A stretch of DNA of 64,000 nucleotides from positions 1,364,001 to 1,428,000 of the forward strand of contig CP103804.1 of the NCBI GenBank assembly GCA_024919175.1, in the 5' to 3' direction. Below the pieces are notes generated by a model. The model did not search any database, was not told where the DNA came from, and saw only the letters and a program-made list of their open reading frames with translations. Shown piece by piece: positions 41,762 to 51,313 of the stretch. The stretch comes from Clostridioides difficile (GTDB lineage Bacteria; Bacillota; Clostridia; Peptostreptococcales; Peptostreptococcaceae). The position numbers and the translations under genes are program-made. Within the stretch, counting starts at the first letter, position 1, and every line of letters starts with the position of its first letter.

Positions 41762-42409
41762 ATGGATACAACAGCTGGAGCTAATAAGGTAACATGGAAA
41801 GGCTATATGTCTTTATTTGTATTGATAATACTATTTTCTGGTATTTTTAAAGATAGTCAAGGATTTCTAAAAGCTTTAGACTTTGCTAACTTAACTGGTT
41901 CATTTGGTGCTATCTCAGATGGTGTAGACTTTATGGGAAAAGGTGGAACTGGTGCAAAGGATGGTTTTTTATTTGCACTTACTTTAATACCAACTGTGTG
42001 TTTTGCTGTAGGACTTATTGATGTAGTTGAATCTATGGGAGGGATGACAGCAGCATCAAAGATATTTAATCCATTACTTAAACCTTTACTTGGGATACCT
42101 GGAATAGCAGGAATAGCATTTGTATCTTCATTTACTAGTTCAGATGTAGCTTCAATAATGACAAAAGAATTATGTGAAAACGGAGAAATAACAGATGATG
42201 AAAGAACTATATTTGTAGCTTATCAATATGCTGGTTCAGCAGTTATATTAAATACAATAAACACTCAAGCTCCACTTTTACCAATAGCATTATTGGCATT
42301 AGGTCCAATAATACTTATAGAAATATTCTGTAAGATACTTGGTGCCAATCTAGTTAGACTAATTATAAATATAAAAAATAAAAAGAATAAAAATAAGGAG
42401 GCTGCGTAA
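41762..42409 (+). CDS. YjiH/SpmA-like nucleoside-recognition-domain membrane protein
   Basis: The 215-residue integral membrane protein contains a Gate-type domain (FALTLIPTVCFAVGLIDVVES and a long GIAGIAFVSSFTSSDVASIMTKEL motif) like E. coli YjiH and sporulation protein SpmA. In E. coli, yjiH-yjiG sit beside an isoaspartyl dipeptidase gene. Here the partner is an M20 peptidase, so the YjiHG pair may be the transporter for its substrate. It is followed after one base by the YjiG-like gene. Transport has not been shown for the family to my knowledge. Confidence 0.72.
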   Translation: MDTTAGANKVTWKGYMSLFVLIILFSGIFKDSQGFLKALDFANLTGSFGAISDGVDFMGKGGTGAKDGFLFALTLIPTVCFAVGLIDVVESMGGMTAASKIFNPLLKPLLGIPGIAGIAFVSSFTSSDVASIMTKELCENGEITDDERTIFVAYQYAGSAVILNTINTQAPLLPIALLALGPIILIEIFCKILGANLVRLIINIKNKKNKNKEAA

Positions 42410-42410
42410 T

Positions 42411-42920
42411 ATGAGTCAACAAAATACTGGAAGCACAATTGTAAATAGTAAACCAAAAAAAACTGCTGTTGAAACATTTATGGGAGGCGCAAAAAAAGGT
42501 TTTTACATAGGTGTTGAACAAATATTGCCAGCCATGATAATGGGGTATGTAATAGTACAATTTCTACAATTAACTGGTCTAGTTGATATCTTAGGAAATG
42601 TTTTTGGTCCAGTAATGGGGATTTTTGGACTACCTGGAGAATCAGTCGTAGTTTTGATAGCAGCTTTCTTTGCTAAGGCAGCAGGAGCAGCCACAGCTGC
42701 AAATTTATTTGCACAAGGTATAATTACAGCATCACAAGCAACTATCTTGATTATGCCATGTATGTTAATGGGTACTCTAGTTGGTCATTACGCTAGAATA
42801 GTTCTTGTAGCTAATACTAGTACTAAGTATAGAATGTTACTACTAGCAGTTCCTATATTTGACGCAGTAGTAGGGATGTTAATAGTTAGAGTTTTACTTA
42901 CCCTTATGGGATTAATGTAA
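42411..42920 (+). CDS. YjiG/SpmB-like membrane protein
   Basis: This 169-residue hydrophobic protein is the usual partner of the YjiH/SpmA-like product: the pair together equals one full nucleoside-recognition/Gate protein. It contains VEQILPAMIMGYVIVQFL, a central SVVVLIAAFFAKAAGAATAANLF and a final TKYRMLLLAVPIFDAVVGM segment. Its ATG follows an AAGGAGG site that overlaps the end of the previous gene, so the two should be made in equal amounts. A strong terminator follows at 42991. Confidence 0.72.
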   Translation: MSQQNTGSTIVNSKPKKTAVETFMGGAKKGFYIGVEQILPAMIMGYVIVQFLQLTGLVDILGNVFGPVMGIFGLPGESVVVLIAAFFAKAAGAATAANLFAQGIITASQATILIMPCMLMGTLVGHYARIVLVANTSTKYRMLLLAVPIFDAVVGMLIVRVLLTLMGLM

Positions 42921-42990
42921 AAATTAAATAAAATTAAGATAGTAATATCGTGATGATGCACTAATTAAAAAATGATATATTAATTAAAAG

Positions 42991-43020
42991 AGAAGTTTAC
43001 TAGTATACTAGTAAACTTCT
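42991..43020. terminator. 30-bp perfect palindrome, terminator
   Basis: AGAAGTTTACTAGTA followed by its exact complement spans 42991-43020. A downstream T-rich stretch contains four copies of the ATGTTTTWTW pattern to about 43095. Confidence 0.85.
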
Positions 43021-43173
43021 TTCAGATTTTTTATGTTTTTTATAGATTTCCTATGTTTTTTAGACTTTTTATGTTTTTTAATTTTCTATGTTTTATTTTA
43101 ATATCTTTAAATAAACAATAAATTAAATCTATCTTTTGGTTAATATCAATATAAATTTATTATGACTTTATTT

Positions 43174-44286
43174 TTAAAGTACAATCTGTTTTGAATTTTC
43201 ACGTATATCTACTTCAATTACTTTTTCTATTGTATCTCCTCTAAAACCTAGTAAATTACTTGTTAAGTTTGCAGTAGAACAAGAGTGGTTAGGTATGATT
43301 CTTATTCTATCACCTATTTTTATATCAGTTTCTCCATTTACTTTAATTTTACCAACTTCTTCTGAAAGTGAATCAATAATAAGTTCTGGATGTCCACAAA
43401 CTATACCATAGCCAACAATACTGATATTTCCATGTGCACCCTTATCTAGTCCAAGACATTTACTTCCACAATCAACTATATAATAACCATTACTATTTTT
43501 TGAAATTACAGTACATACAACAGTAAGAGCACACATATTTTCAGTAGCACACCCTAAAGCTATTTGTATAGCATCATAATATACATAGTTTCCAGGTCTT
43601 ATAGCAGTGATAGTTTTAGAAGCAGTCTCAGTTTCGACTGTTGGAGTGCTTCCAGAAGCCACAATATCTACATTAAAGCCATTATCAGCTAATAATTTAT
43701 ATGATTTTTCCATAGCAGAGTCTTCTTGAATACAAACATCTGGAACACCTTCTGGAGAGCTACAACCGTATACTTGACCTGGATGTGAGCTTATCCCAAC
43801 AATCTTTATACTCTCTAGTTTTGAAATTTCGGTAGCAAGTTCAACTACTTTTTCAGGTTCAACTCCAAAACGGTGTAATCCGCAATCTACAATAAGAAGT
43901 AGTTTACATTCAATTTTAGCTAAAGAAAAAGCCTCACTGTAAGCTCTTGCACATTCTATATTATCTGTAGCACATATTAAATTTATTTTTGAAGCCATAG
44001 TTACTACTCTGTTTATATTTGCATCTCCCATGTAAGGGTAAGCCAACATAATATCTTTAAAGCCAGCATTTATCAAAGCTTCAGCTTCATCAAGAGTTCC
44101 AACAAGAAATCCAGTAGCACCTGCATCTTTTTGAAGTTTTGCTATATATGTGCTTTTATGCGTTTTAAGCATGGGCCAAAGCTGTTTGTTATTCTTTGTA
44201 CAAATTTGTTGAATTGTAGTTATATTTTCTTCTAACTGGTCTAAATCTAGTAAAAAGCTTGGTGTAGCAATTTCTGAAATTTTCAT
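43174..44286 (-). CDS. D-threonine aldolase/D-serine dehydratase-like PLP protein
   Basis: The ATG at 44284-44286 follows an AAAGGTGG site and gives 370 residues. The N-terminal alanine-racemase-type barrel has the PLP lysine in LWPMLKTHKST and conserved GISSHPGQVYG and ASGSTPTV motifs; the C-terminal part ends with the metal-binding NHSCSTANL motif seen in D-threonine aldolase and DSD1. These enzymes act on D-beta-hydroxy amino acids. It is convergent with the M20-YjiHG operon, whose substrate may therefore contain a D-amino acid. Racemase activity is an alternative. Confidence 0.8.
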   Translation of the reverse strand: MKISEIATPSFLLDLDQLEENITTIQQICTKNNKQLWPMLKTHKSTYIAKLQKDAGATGFLVGTLDEAEALINAGFKDIMLAYPYMGDANINRVVTMASKINLICATDNIECARAYSEAFSLAKIECKLLLIVDCGLHRFGVEPEKVVELATEISKLESIKIVGISSHPGQVYGCSSPEGVPDVCIQEDSAMEKSYKLLADNGFNVDIVASGSTPTVETETASKTITAIRPGNYVYYDAIQIALGCATENMCALTVVCTVISKNSNGYYIVDCGSKCLGLDKGAHGNISIVGYGIVCGHPELIIDSLSEEVGKIKVNGETDIKIGDRIRIIPNHSCSTANLTSNLLGFRGDTIEKVIEVDIRENSKQIVL

Positions 44287-44625
44287 GTTGTTTACCACCT
44301 TTCAATAAGAGTAAAATCAATCGCAGGTCTTGATTTTATAGTATTAATAAATATTATGATAAGATTAGTTTTATAATATAAATATCTTCTAATTATATTA
44401 TAGAACCAGTATGAAATTAGAGCAATATTTATTTAGATTAATTAGAATTTTCAATATATTTATCTGGTGTCAAATTATGTAAATGTTAAATTGTACATAT
44501 AATTATTTTTTATTTTTGTGGTTTTACTTAAAACTGTTTGAGTTTTATTTAATAGGGTATTCTAAGTGAGTGAAAATTTTATTTCAGCATAAAAACTTAT
44601 ATTATAAATTTTGGAGGTAACAAAT
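44287..44625. other. Intergenic region, nothing recognised
   Basis: This 339-base divergent gap must contain the promoters of both flanking genes but shows no convincing operator, repeat or ORF. Confidence 0.5.
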
Positions 44626-45162
44626 ATGAGAAAAGTGGTACTTTATATTGCAATGAGTTTAGATGGTTATATAGCAGAAGAAGATGGTAGTGTAGCTTTT
44701 TTAGATGAAGTAGCTTCAGATTCTCAACAAGAAGACTATAATACTTTTTACGATACAATTGATACAGTTATTATGGGAAATTCAACATATACACAAGTAA
44801 TAAATGAACTAAGTCCAAATGAATGGTTTTATAAAGGAAAAGAATGTTATGTGTATTCAAAGACTACTAGTGGAGTTACTGAAAATGTAAAGTATACAAA
44901 TTTAGACCCTAAAAAACTAATTGAACAAATTAGAGCAGAGAAAGATGGGAAAGACATCTGGATAATTGGAGGAAGTGAAATAGTAGAATTATTTATAAAA
45001 GATAATCTAATTGATGATTATTTTGTATATGTATTGCCAATAATATTAGGTAGAGGAATTCCATTATTTAAAACTGGGACACAGAGAACAAACTTAAATC
45101 TTAAGAAAGTTAGTAATTTAGAACAACTTGTAAAATTAGAATATAGTAAAAGACAAGTATAA
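44626..45162 (+). CDS. Dihydrofolate reductase-like RibD C-terminal family protein
   Basis: The ATG at 44626 follows TTGGAGGTAA; a TTG inside that site is open but unlikely as a start. The 178-residue product has the DHFR-like fold of the RibD C-terminal group: VVLYIAMSLDGYIAEEDG, VIMGNSTYTQVI and IWIIGGSEIVELFI, ending with the ILGRGIPLF strand. Such stand-alone proteins are often annotated as dihydrofolate reductase family, but most have no shown activity. Monocistronic. Confidence 0.85.
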   Translation: MRKVVLYIAMSLDGYIAEEDGSVAFLDEVASDSQQEDYNTFYDTIDTVIMGNSTYTQVINELSPNEWFYKGKECYVYSKTTSGVTENVKYTNLDPKKLIEQIRAEKDGKDIWIIGGSEIVELFIKDNLIDDYFVYVLPIILGRGIPLFKTGTQRTNLNLKKVSNLEQLVKLEYSKRQV

Positions 45163-45226
45163 AGAATGTGCTGGCTTGTTATCATTTTATAAAATAAAGT
45201 ATTTAAAAACTTAAATTATATATGAA

Positions 45227-45332
45227 TTGACAATGCTTGTCAAATATGGTAACATATAAGCGACTTATCGGAGGGTGTATTAAAAAGAATATGCTGGAGA
45301 AGAGAGTGCACTAACTCTTTTCTCCTTTTTTT
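45227..45332 (+). promoter_or_regulatory. Promoter, palindromic operator and attenuator-like terminator before the ABC exporter
   Basis: TTGACA (45227-45232) and TAACAT (45250-45255) are 17 bases apart. The -35 sits in a palindrome, TTGACAATGCTTGTCAA (45227-45243). The leader then has a strong GGAGGG site (45269-45274) and a terminator: GGAGAAGAGAGT (45296-45307) with ACTCTTTTCTCC (45314-45325) and seven T. A short frame MLEKRVH (ATG 45291, stop 45312-45314) ends inside the hairpin loop. This resembles leader-peptide attenuation before drug ABC exporters such as bmrCD. Confidence 0.65.
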
Positions 45333-45409
45333 ATAAAAGCAAGTATTCAAAAAATTGGTATTACTACATAATAATTACACTGTCTCAAAAACTAAGAAAG
45401 GAGTAGAAT

Positions 45410-47137
45410 ATGAAATTAATTTTAAAATATTTAAAAAATTATAAGTTATTAATTGTATTAAATATACTGGCTATATTTAGTTTTGCATTAGTTGAATTAG
45501 GTATACCAACAATAATAGCTAAAATAATTGATAATGGTATTGCAAATCAAAACACAACTTACATAAAACAAATGGGAATAGTAATAGTTGTTATTTCTAT
45601 TATAGGAGTTGTAGGTAGTGTATTATTGGGTTATTGTTCCGCGAAAATATCAACAGGGGTAACTAGAGATATAAGAAATGATATATTTAAAAAGTCTCAA
45701 GAATTCTCACACACTGAATACAATAAATTTGGGATTTCTTCAATGATTACAAGAACTACAAATGATGCATTTCAAATTCAACAATTTGTAAATATACTTC
45801 TTAGAACAGCCTTATTAACTCCAGTCATGTTTATTATAAGTATAATCATGACAATTAGAACGAGTGTAGAGCTTTCTTTGGTATTAGCTATATCAGTTCC
45901 TTTTATAATTGTTGGAGTAGCAGTAATAGCAAAAGTTTCCCAATCAATATCATCTAAACAACAAAAAGGACTAGATAAACTAAACCTTATATCAAGAGAA
46001 AATTTAACTGGAATAAGGGTAATCAGAGCATTTGGTAATGATAATTATGAGACAAAAAGATTTGAAGAAACAAACACATATTATGCTAATGTTTCTAAAA
46101 AATTGTTTAAACTTATGTCAATTACTCAACCAGCATTCTTTTTACTATTAAATATAGCTGTTTTGGCTGTGTTTTGGATTTCAAGTGAAAAAATAAATAT
46201 TGGAGAAATTCAAGTTGGACAATTGGTTGCATTTCTGGAATATCTTTTCCATGCTATGTTTTCAATTATGCTTTTTTCAATGGTATTTATCATGTATCCA
46301 AGAGCAGAAGTTTCAGCAAATAGAATAAAAGAAATTTTAGAAGAAGAGCCACTTATAAAAAATCCTGAAAATGGGGTAAAAGATACTGAAAATAAAGGAC
46401 TTATCGAATTTGACAATGTAACATTTACTTATCCAGATGGAGAAGCTTCTGTACTTAAAGATATTTCGTTTACTGCAAAGACTGGTGAAACAGTTGCATT
46501 TATAGGTAGTACTGGAAGTGGAAAGAGTACTCTAATTAACCTGATACCTAGATTTTATGATGTAACAGAAGGTAGTATCAAGATAAATGGAGTGGATATA
46601 AGGGAATATGACCTAAAGGCTTTGAGAAAGAAGATTGGATTTATACCTCAGAAAGCATTGCTTTTTACTGGTAGTATAGCAAATAATATTAGATTTGGTA
46701 AAAATAAAGCAGGAACATCAGAATTAGAACATTCAGCCAAGGTTGCGCAGGCATATGAGTTTATATCAAAAAAACCTAGAAAATTTGATGAATTAATTAG
46801 TGAAGGTGGGGCTAATGTATCTGGAGGTCAAAAGCAAAGACTTTCTATTGCCAGAGCTATTATAAGAAAGCCTGAAATATATATATTTGATGATAGTTTT
46901 TCTGCATTAGATTTTAAGACTGATGCAATACTTCGTTCTAAACTAAAAAAAGAAACAAAAGATGCAATTGTATTGATTGTTGCGCAGAGAATTAGCTCAA
47001 TTATTGATGCTAATAAAATTGTAGTACTAAATGAAGGACAAGTTGTTGGAATGGGAACTCATAAAGAGTTGTTGAAAAATTGTGAAATATACTATGAAAT
47101 AGCAACATCTCAGTTGAAAAAGGAGGAATTGGAATAA
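45410..47137 (+). CDS. Heterodimeric ABC exporter subunit with degenerate ATP site
   Basis: The 575-residue half-transporter has an N-terminal six-helix membrane domain (to about 320) and a nucleotide-binding domain with Walker A GSTGSGKST, signature VSGGQKQRL and Walker B IYIFDDSFSALD. The catalytic glutamate after Walker B is aspartate and the switch histidine is glutamine (IVAQRI), the hallmark of the degenerate site in pairs like LmrCD/BmrCD. It overlaps its partner gene by one base. Likely role: export of drugs or lipids, behind an attenuator-type leader. AAAGGAG site before the ATG. Confidence 0.88.
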   Translation: MKLILKYLKNYKLLIVLNILAIFSFALVELGIPTIIAKIIDNGIANQNTTYIKQMGIVIVVISIIGVVGSVLLGYCSAKISTGVTRDIRNDIFKKSQEFSHTEYNKFGISSMITRTTNDAFQIQQFVNILLRTALLTPVMFIISIIMTIRTSVELSLVLAISVPFIIVGVAVIAKVSQSISSKQQKGLDKLNLISRENLTGIRVIRAFGNDNYETKRFEETNTYYANVSKKLFKLMSITQPAFFLLLNIAVLAVFWISSEKINIGEIQVGQLVAFLEYLFHAMFSIMLFSMVFIMYPRAEVSANRIKEILEEEPLIKNPENGVKDTENKGLIEFDNVTFTYPDGEASVLKDISFTAKTGETVAFIGSTGSGKSTLINLIPRFYDVTEGSIKINGVDIREYDLKALRKKIGFIPQKALLFTGSIANNIRFGKNKAGTSELEHSAKVAQAYEFISKKPRKFDELISEGGANVSGGQKQRLSIARAIIRKPEIYIFDDSFSALDFKTDAILRSKLKKETKDAIVLIVAQRISSIIDANKIVVLNEGQVVGMGTHKELLKNCEIYYEIATSQLKKEELE

Positions 47138-48927
47138 TGAAAAAGTCTAAAGGTTTTAAAAAAACAATTGGTAGACTTCTTCCATTTGTAAAGCAATATA
47201 AATTTTCATTTATTATAGCTATTATATGTATAATTTTAGCAGCTACTATGAATGCGATTGCTCCTAAAACAGAGGGATTAATAATAACACAATTAACTAA
47301 AGATGTAATTCGTATAGCAAAAGGAATACCTGGAGCATCTGTGAATTTTAACTATGTAGTAAAAATTTTGATACTATTAGCATGTATATATGTTGCTAAT
47401 GCAATTTTTACGTATGCTTCAAGTTTTTTACTTACAAATGCTATTCAAAATACAATGAGGGATTTAAGAAATGAAGTAGAAAATAAGATAAGAAAACTGC
47501 CTATTAGTTACTTTGATAGCAATAGTTTTGGAGATGTACTAAGTCGTATATCAAATGATGTAGATACAATATCAAATGCCTTACAACAGAGTTTTATGCA
47601 AATTATTAACTCAATTTTAGTAATAATTTTGGCAATTTCTATGATGTTTACAATTAATGTATATATGGCGTTTATAGCACTTTTTATAATTCCAATTAGT
47701 TATTTTGTATCTAAGTTTATAGTAAAAAAATCACAAAATAGATTTTCCTTACAACAAAATGCTCTTGGAAAATTAAATGGAAAAGTACAAGAGATGTATA
47801 CTGGATTTAATGAAATAAAATTATATGGAAAAGAAGAAGACTCTATAGAAGAATTTAAAAAAGTAAATCAAGAACTTTGTGAAAATGGATTTAAAGCACA
47901 ATTTATATCAAGTATGATGAATCCAATGGTTTCATTAGTAACTTATTTTGGAATCGCAGCAGTAGCAGTAGTTGGTTCTATATATGCAGTGAGTGGAGGG
48001 ATAACAGTTGGAAATTTACAAGCATTTGTACGTTACATATGGCAAATAAATCAGCCTCTTTCACAGATGACACAATTATCAACTGTAATACAATCTTCTT
48101 TTGCAGCAATAGAGCGTGTATTTGAAATTTTAGATGAAGAAGAGGAAATTCCTGATATTGAAAATCCAGTTAAGATAGAAAATGTACAAGGAAATGTCAC
48201 ATTTGAACATGTAAATTTTGGCTATGGAGAAAGTGAAACTTTAATAGAAGATTTAAATGTAGAAATAAAAAGTGGTCAAATGGTAGCTATTGTTGGCCCT
48301 ACTGGAGCAGGTAAAACGACATTAATAAACTTATTGATGAGATTTTATGATGTAAAGGGAGGAGCTATTAAAGTTGATGGAGTAGATATTAGAGATATGA
48401 GACGTGAAGATTTACGTTCAATATTTGGTATGGTACTTCAAGATACATGGTTATTTAATGGTACTATTTTTGAAAATATAGAATATGGTAGATTTGGAGC
48501 TACTAAGGAAGAAATTATACAAGCAGCAAAAGTAGCAAATGTACATCACTTTATAACTACACTTCCAGATGGATATAATATGTTTTTAAATGAAGAAGCA
48601 TCTAATATATCACTTGGAGAAAAACAACTTTTAACTATAGCTAGAGCTTTTATATCAGACCCTTCAATATTGATATTAGATGAGGCTACTAGTTCTGTTG
48701 ATACTAGATTAGAATTGATGCTTCAAAAGGCAATGAGAAATCTTATGAATGGTAGAACTAGTTTTGTTATAGCACATAGACTTTCTACAATTCGTAATGC
48801 TGATTTGATTTTAGTTATGAATAATGGAAGCATTATAGAGCAAGGTAATCATGATGAACTAATGGAAAAAGGTGGATTTTATGAGAAGCTTTATAATAGC
48901 CAATTTGCAGATACAGAATCTGAATAG
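47137..48927 (+). CDS. Heterodimeric ABC exporter subunit with canonical ATP site
   Basis: The 596-residue partner has six membrane helices and an intact set of catalytic motifs: Walker A GPTGAGKTT, Walker B LILDEATSSVD with catalytic glutamate, and switch histidine FVIAHRLSTI. Its own signature reads ISLGEKQLL instead of SGGQ, which is the part that completes the degenerate site with the other subunit's Walker A. Its ATG overlaps the previous stop, consistent with coupled synthesis of a 1:1 dimer. A strong terminator follows at 49001. Confidence 0.9.
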   Translation: MKKSKGFKKTIGRLLPFVKQYKFSFIIAIICIILAATMNAIAPKTEGLIITQLTKDVIRIAKGIPGASVNFNYVVKILILLACIYVANAIFTYASSFLLTNAIQNTMRDLRNEVENKIRKLPISYFDSNSFGDVLSRISNDVDTISNALQQSFMQIINSILVIILAISMMFTINVYMAFIALFIIPISYFVSKFIVKKSQNRFSLQQNALGKLNGKVQEMYTGFNEIKLYGKEEDSIEEFKKVNQELCENGFKAQFISSMMNPMVSLVTYFGIAAVAVVGSIYAVSGGITVGNLQAFVRYIWQINQPLSQMTQLSTVIQSSFAAIERVFEILDEEEEIPDIENPVKIENVQGNVTFEHVNFGYGESETLIEDLNVEIKSGQMVAIVGPTGAGKTTLINLLMRFYDVKGGAIKVDGVDIRDMRREDLRSIFGMVLQDTWLFNGTIFENIEYGRFGATKEEIIQAAKVANVHHFITTLPDGYNMFLNEEASNISLGEKQLLTIARAFISDPSILILDEATSSVDTRLELMLQKAMRNLMNGRTSFVIAHRLSTIRNADLILVMNNGSIIEQGNHDELMEKGGFYEKLYNSQFADTESE

Positions 48928-49000
48928 TAAAATATAATTCCTTAGATAATATATTTTACTAGATAATAGCTATAACTTAAATTGATAATGTTATAATTAA

Positions 49001-49048
49001 AAAGAGTATCAGCAAAGTTATTTTTTAATAAACTTACTGATACTCTTT
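49001..49048 (+). terminator. Terminator after the ABC exporter operon
   Basis: AAAGAGTATCAG at 49001-49012 pairs with CTGATACTCTTT at 49037-49048; an inner AAGTTA/TAAACTT stem may extend it. It can also serve the minus-strand gene at 49091. Confidence 0.8.
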
Positions 49049-49090
49049 AGCTTTAAGCTTAGAAATGTTTATATTTGACAACTAATCTTG

Positions 49091-49399
49091 TTATATCTGA
49101 TAACTAGAATTGCAGTATTTTTCTTTTTTACCTTTTTGCTCTCTGACATATAATAACTCACTTAACTTATCGATGTAATAACAATCCTCACTTATGCGAA
49201 TTAAACTAGTTAGATAATATCCGTCTTTACTTCGAGGAATTTTTTTGTTTATAGCTAAGTCAATAGCCGTTTTTGCTGCTTCAAAATGTTTTAAATGTGT
49301 ATGACCTTCTTCAAAATTCTTTCTAGTATTATAAACTACATAACCTTTTTTAACTTGAAAAACTATAAATTCTTTTTTTTCATATATTTTATTAAACAT
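49091..49399 (-). CDS. Hypothetical protein of 102 residues
   Basis: I do not recognise a family. The protein is small, basic and soluble, with a tyrosine-rich start (EFIVFQVKKGYVVYNTRK), a helix (HFEAAKTAIDLAINKKIP) and a second strand-helix portion (LIRISEDCYYIDKLSELLYVREQ). The ATG follows an AAGG-type site on the minus strand. No operon partner: the neighbours are terminators and AT-rich DNA. Real coding is supported by its length for this base composition and the ribosome binding site. Confidence 0.6.
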   Translation of the reverse strand: MFNKIYEKKEFIVFQVKKGYVVYNTRKNFEEGHTHLKHFEAAKTAIDLAINKKIPRSKDGYYLTSLIRISEDCYYIDKLSELLYVREQKGKKEKYCNSSYQI

Positions 49400-49662
49400 T
49401 TAATCAGCCTTTCTCAAGATAGTTTTATAGTATAACAATAGAAGCTTCTAAAAAATTTGATAAATAGCATAAATATTATGTAAATTATAGACCTAAAGAC
49501 TATAATTTTATAAAGATAAATTTTTTATTACTTATATAATAATTCATAGAGGTTAAGAGTAAATTATCTTTAAGTTAAACAAAAGTAAAATAAAAGACTA
49601 GTTATAATATTTATATGAAAAAGTACAAAATATAGTATAAAAATATAGAAAAATTAAATTAT

Positions 49663-50202
49663 TTACTTGCAGTTTCTAGTTCCATAAGTATATTCACCCT
49701 GAGATATATTATCATCATGAAAATATATTCTCTCACAAATTTTATCTCCCCATAGAATATTTTTTGTTATTTTATGTGATGTATCTCCTGTAAATACCTC
49801 AGCAACAGTGGTATCAGTAACATCACAATAAAGGGATGCAAACTCCTTAAACCAAGGATTCTCTTCAAAGCGTGAAAGCCAGGAAGCTCCATAAGGACAG
49901 TGTAACTCTTCAAATTCAGGAACCCAACCTAAAAATGGGACATCAGTTATACTAGCAATATTGTCAGCAATCAATTCATCTCCATTTTCACGGGCTCTTT
50001 CCCTCATAGCAATAGCTCTTTCTTCTGATCTTTCAAACAAAACTTTTTTTAATATTTCAGCAGTTTTTTCATTTCCAAATTCCTCAACTAATACTTTGGT
50101 AAAATAAAAATATAAATCACCAAAGTGTTTACAAGCAATACGAACTTCTTCAATAGCATAATCTTTGTCGATAGTTTCATTAGTTACAGTATCTTTGTTC
50201 AA
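49663..50202 (-). CDS. ATC hydrolase-like protein (L-2-amino-thiazoline-4-carboxylate hydrolase family)
   Basis: A TTG at 50200-50202 eight bases after AAGGAG gives 179 residues; a GTG three codons upstream overlaps that site. The sequence shows the family's C-terminal features: FEELHCPYGASWLSRF, SLYCDVTDTTVAEVFTGDTSH and a final CERIYFHD. The thiazoline hydrolases open a cysteine precursor ring, but many homologues have unknown substrates. It lies beside a GntR gene on the same strand, 109 bases downstream of it, so the two may be cotranscribed. Confidence 0.65.
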   Translation of the reverse strand: MNKDTVTNETIDKDYAIEEVRIACKHFGDLYFYFTKVLVEEFGNEKTAEILKKVLFERSEERAIAMRERARENGDELIADNIASITDVPFLGWVPEFEELHCPYGASWLSRFEENPWFKEFASLYCDVTDTTVAEVFTGDTSHKITKNILWGDKICERIYFHDDNISQGEYTYGTRNCK

Positions 50203-50311
50203 AAAAATCACTCCTTAAAATAATAGTAGTTACACTATAATTATAGAGTATTTTTTATAAATAAGAAATTGATTTAAGATAAATAAAATTTTAGTAAATA
50301 TAAATGGATTA

Positions 50312-50983
50312 TTAAAATAATTTATTATTACAAAAATCTTCTAAATTGATATACTTCGGAGTCTCCATATGAATAAGTGTTGTTTTATAAATATCCTCAG
50401 TACATCCGTTAGATATATTGTTAAAAATATCTGTATGTTCTTTTAATGTTGTTTCCAGTCTTCCATCATGTGATAATGAGTCAAGAGCTAATTTTTTTAT
50501 TCTGTACATATAGCTGTTGAACATCTTATCAAATTCAGTATTTTGAGCATATGAGACGATTGTTGTGTGAAATAAAGTATCGTATTCTGCAAATGTATTT
50601 AAATTCTTATCACCTGATACAATCTCTTTTTGTTTGTCTAAAAGATACTTTAATTTATCTATAGTTTCAATTGCTCTAGGCTCTTTATATTGACTTGTAA
50701 TCAAAAAAGTGCAAAATCCTTCTATTGCAGAACGTATTTGAAATATCTCTACAATTTCATTAGCTGTGATTTGATGAATTTTAAAACCTTTACTTGGAAT
50801 GATATCTATAAAACCATCCTGACTGAGTCTTTGAAGAGCATCTCTTATAGGAGTTCTCGAAATTCCTATTTCACTCGCAAGCTTTGTTTCAGAATATATT
50901 TCATTTTCTATTATTTCACCAGATAGTATTAATTCTTTTAAATAGTCATATGCTTGTTCTTGTAATCTTTTAAATGTAGCCAT
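50312..50983 (-). CDS. GntR-family regulator (FadR/FCD type)
   Basis: The 223-residue protein has a GntR winged helix (QAYDYLKELILSGEI, SETKLASEIGISRTPIRDALQRLSQDGFI) and an all-helical FCD ligand domain with metal-type residues (EIFQIRSAIEGFC, YDTLFHTTIVSY, LKEHTDIFNNI). FCD domains usually bind carboxylic or sugar acids. It is divergent from the hydroxyacid dehydrogenase-permease-kinase operon, whose promoter carries a GntR-like palindrome. Its ribosome binding site is a run of eight G (50990-50997 on the other strand), unusual in such AT-rich DNA. Confidence 0.87.
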   Translation of the reverse strand: MATFKRLQEQAYDYLKELILSGEIIENEIYSETKLASEIGISRTPIRDALQRLSQDGFIDIIPSKGFKIHQITANEIVEIFQIRSAIEGFCTFLITSQYKEPRAIETIDKLKYLLDKQKEIVSGDKNLNTFAEYDTLFHTTIVSYAQNTEFDKMFNSYMYRIKKLALDSLSHDGRLETTLKEHTDIFNNISNGCTEDIYKTTLIHMETPKYINLEDFCNNKLF

Positions 50984-51313
50984 ATTTTACCCCCCCCTAA
51001 ACAATGTGAAAATACAAAAACTTATATAATGTTAAGAATACAACATAGTAAATTTAAGGTCAATCCTTTGAAATTTAAATTAAATATTGGAAGAGATAAA
51101 TAAAAGTTTAGTTGAATGATAATTAATTATTGATAAAAATAATTAATATAAAGAAAAATAATTAATATAGAGTATGATTAAAGATAATATAAAAATAGTG
51201 TGGTTTATTTAAAATAAATAGTATGTACTAAATAGGGTATTAAGAGCTGAATTCTATTATATAAATCCCAAAATCCCCTTTTATTGTTAAAATAAATACT
51301 TTTATATTTTATA

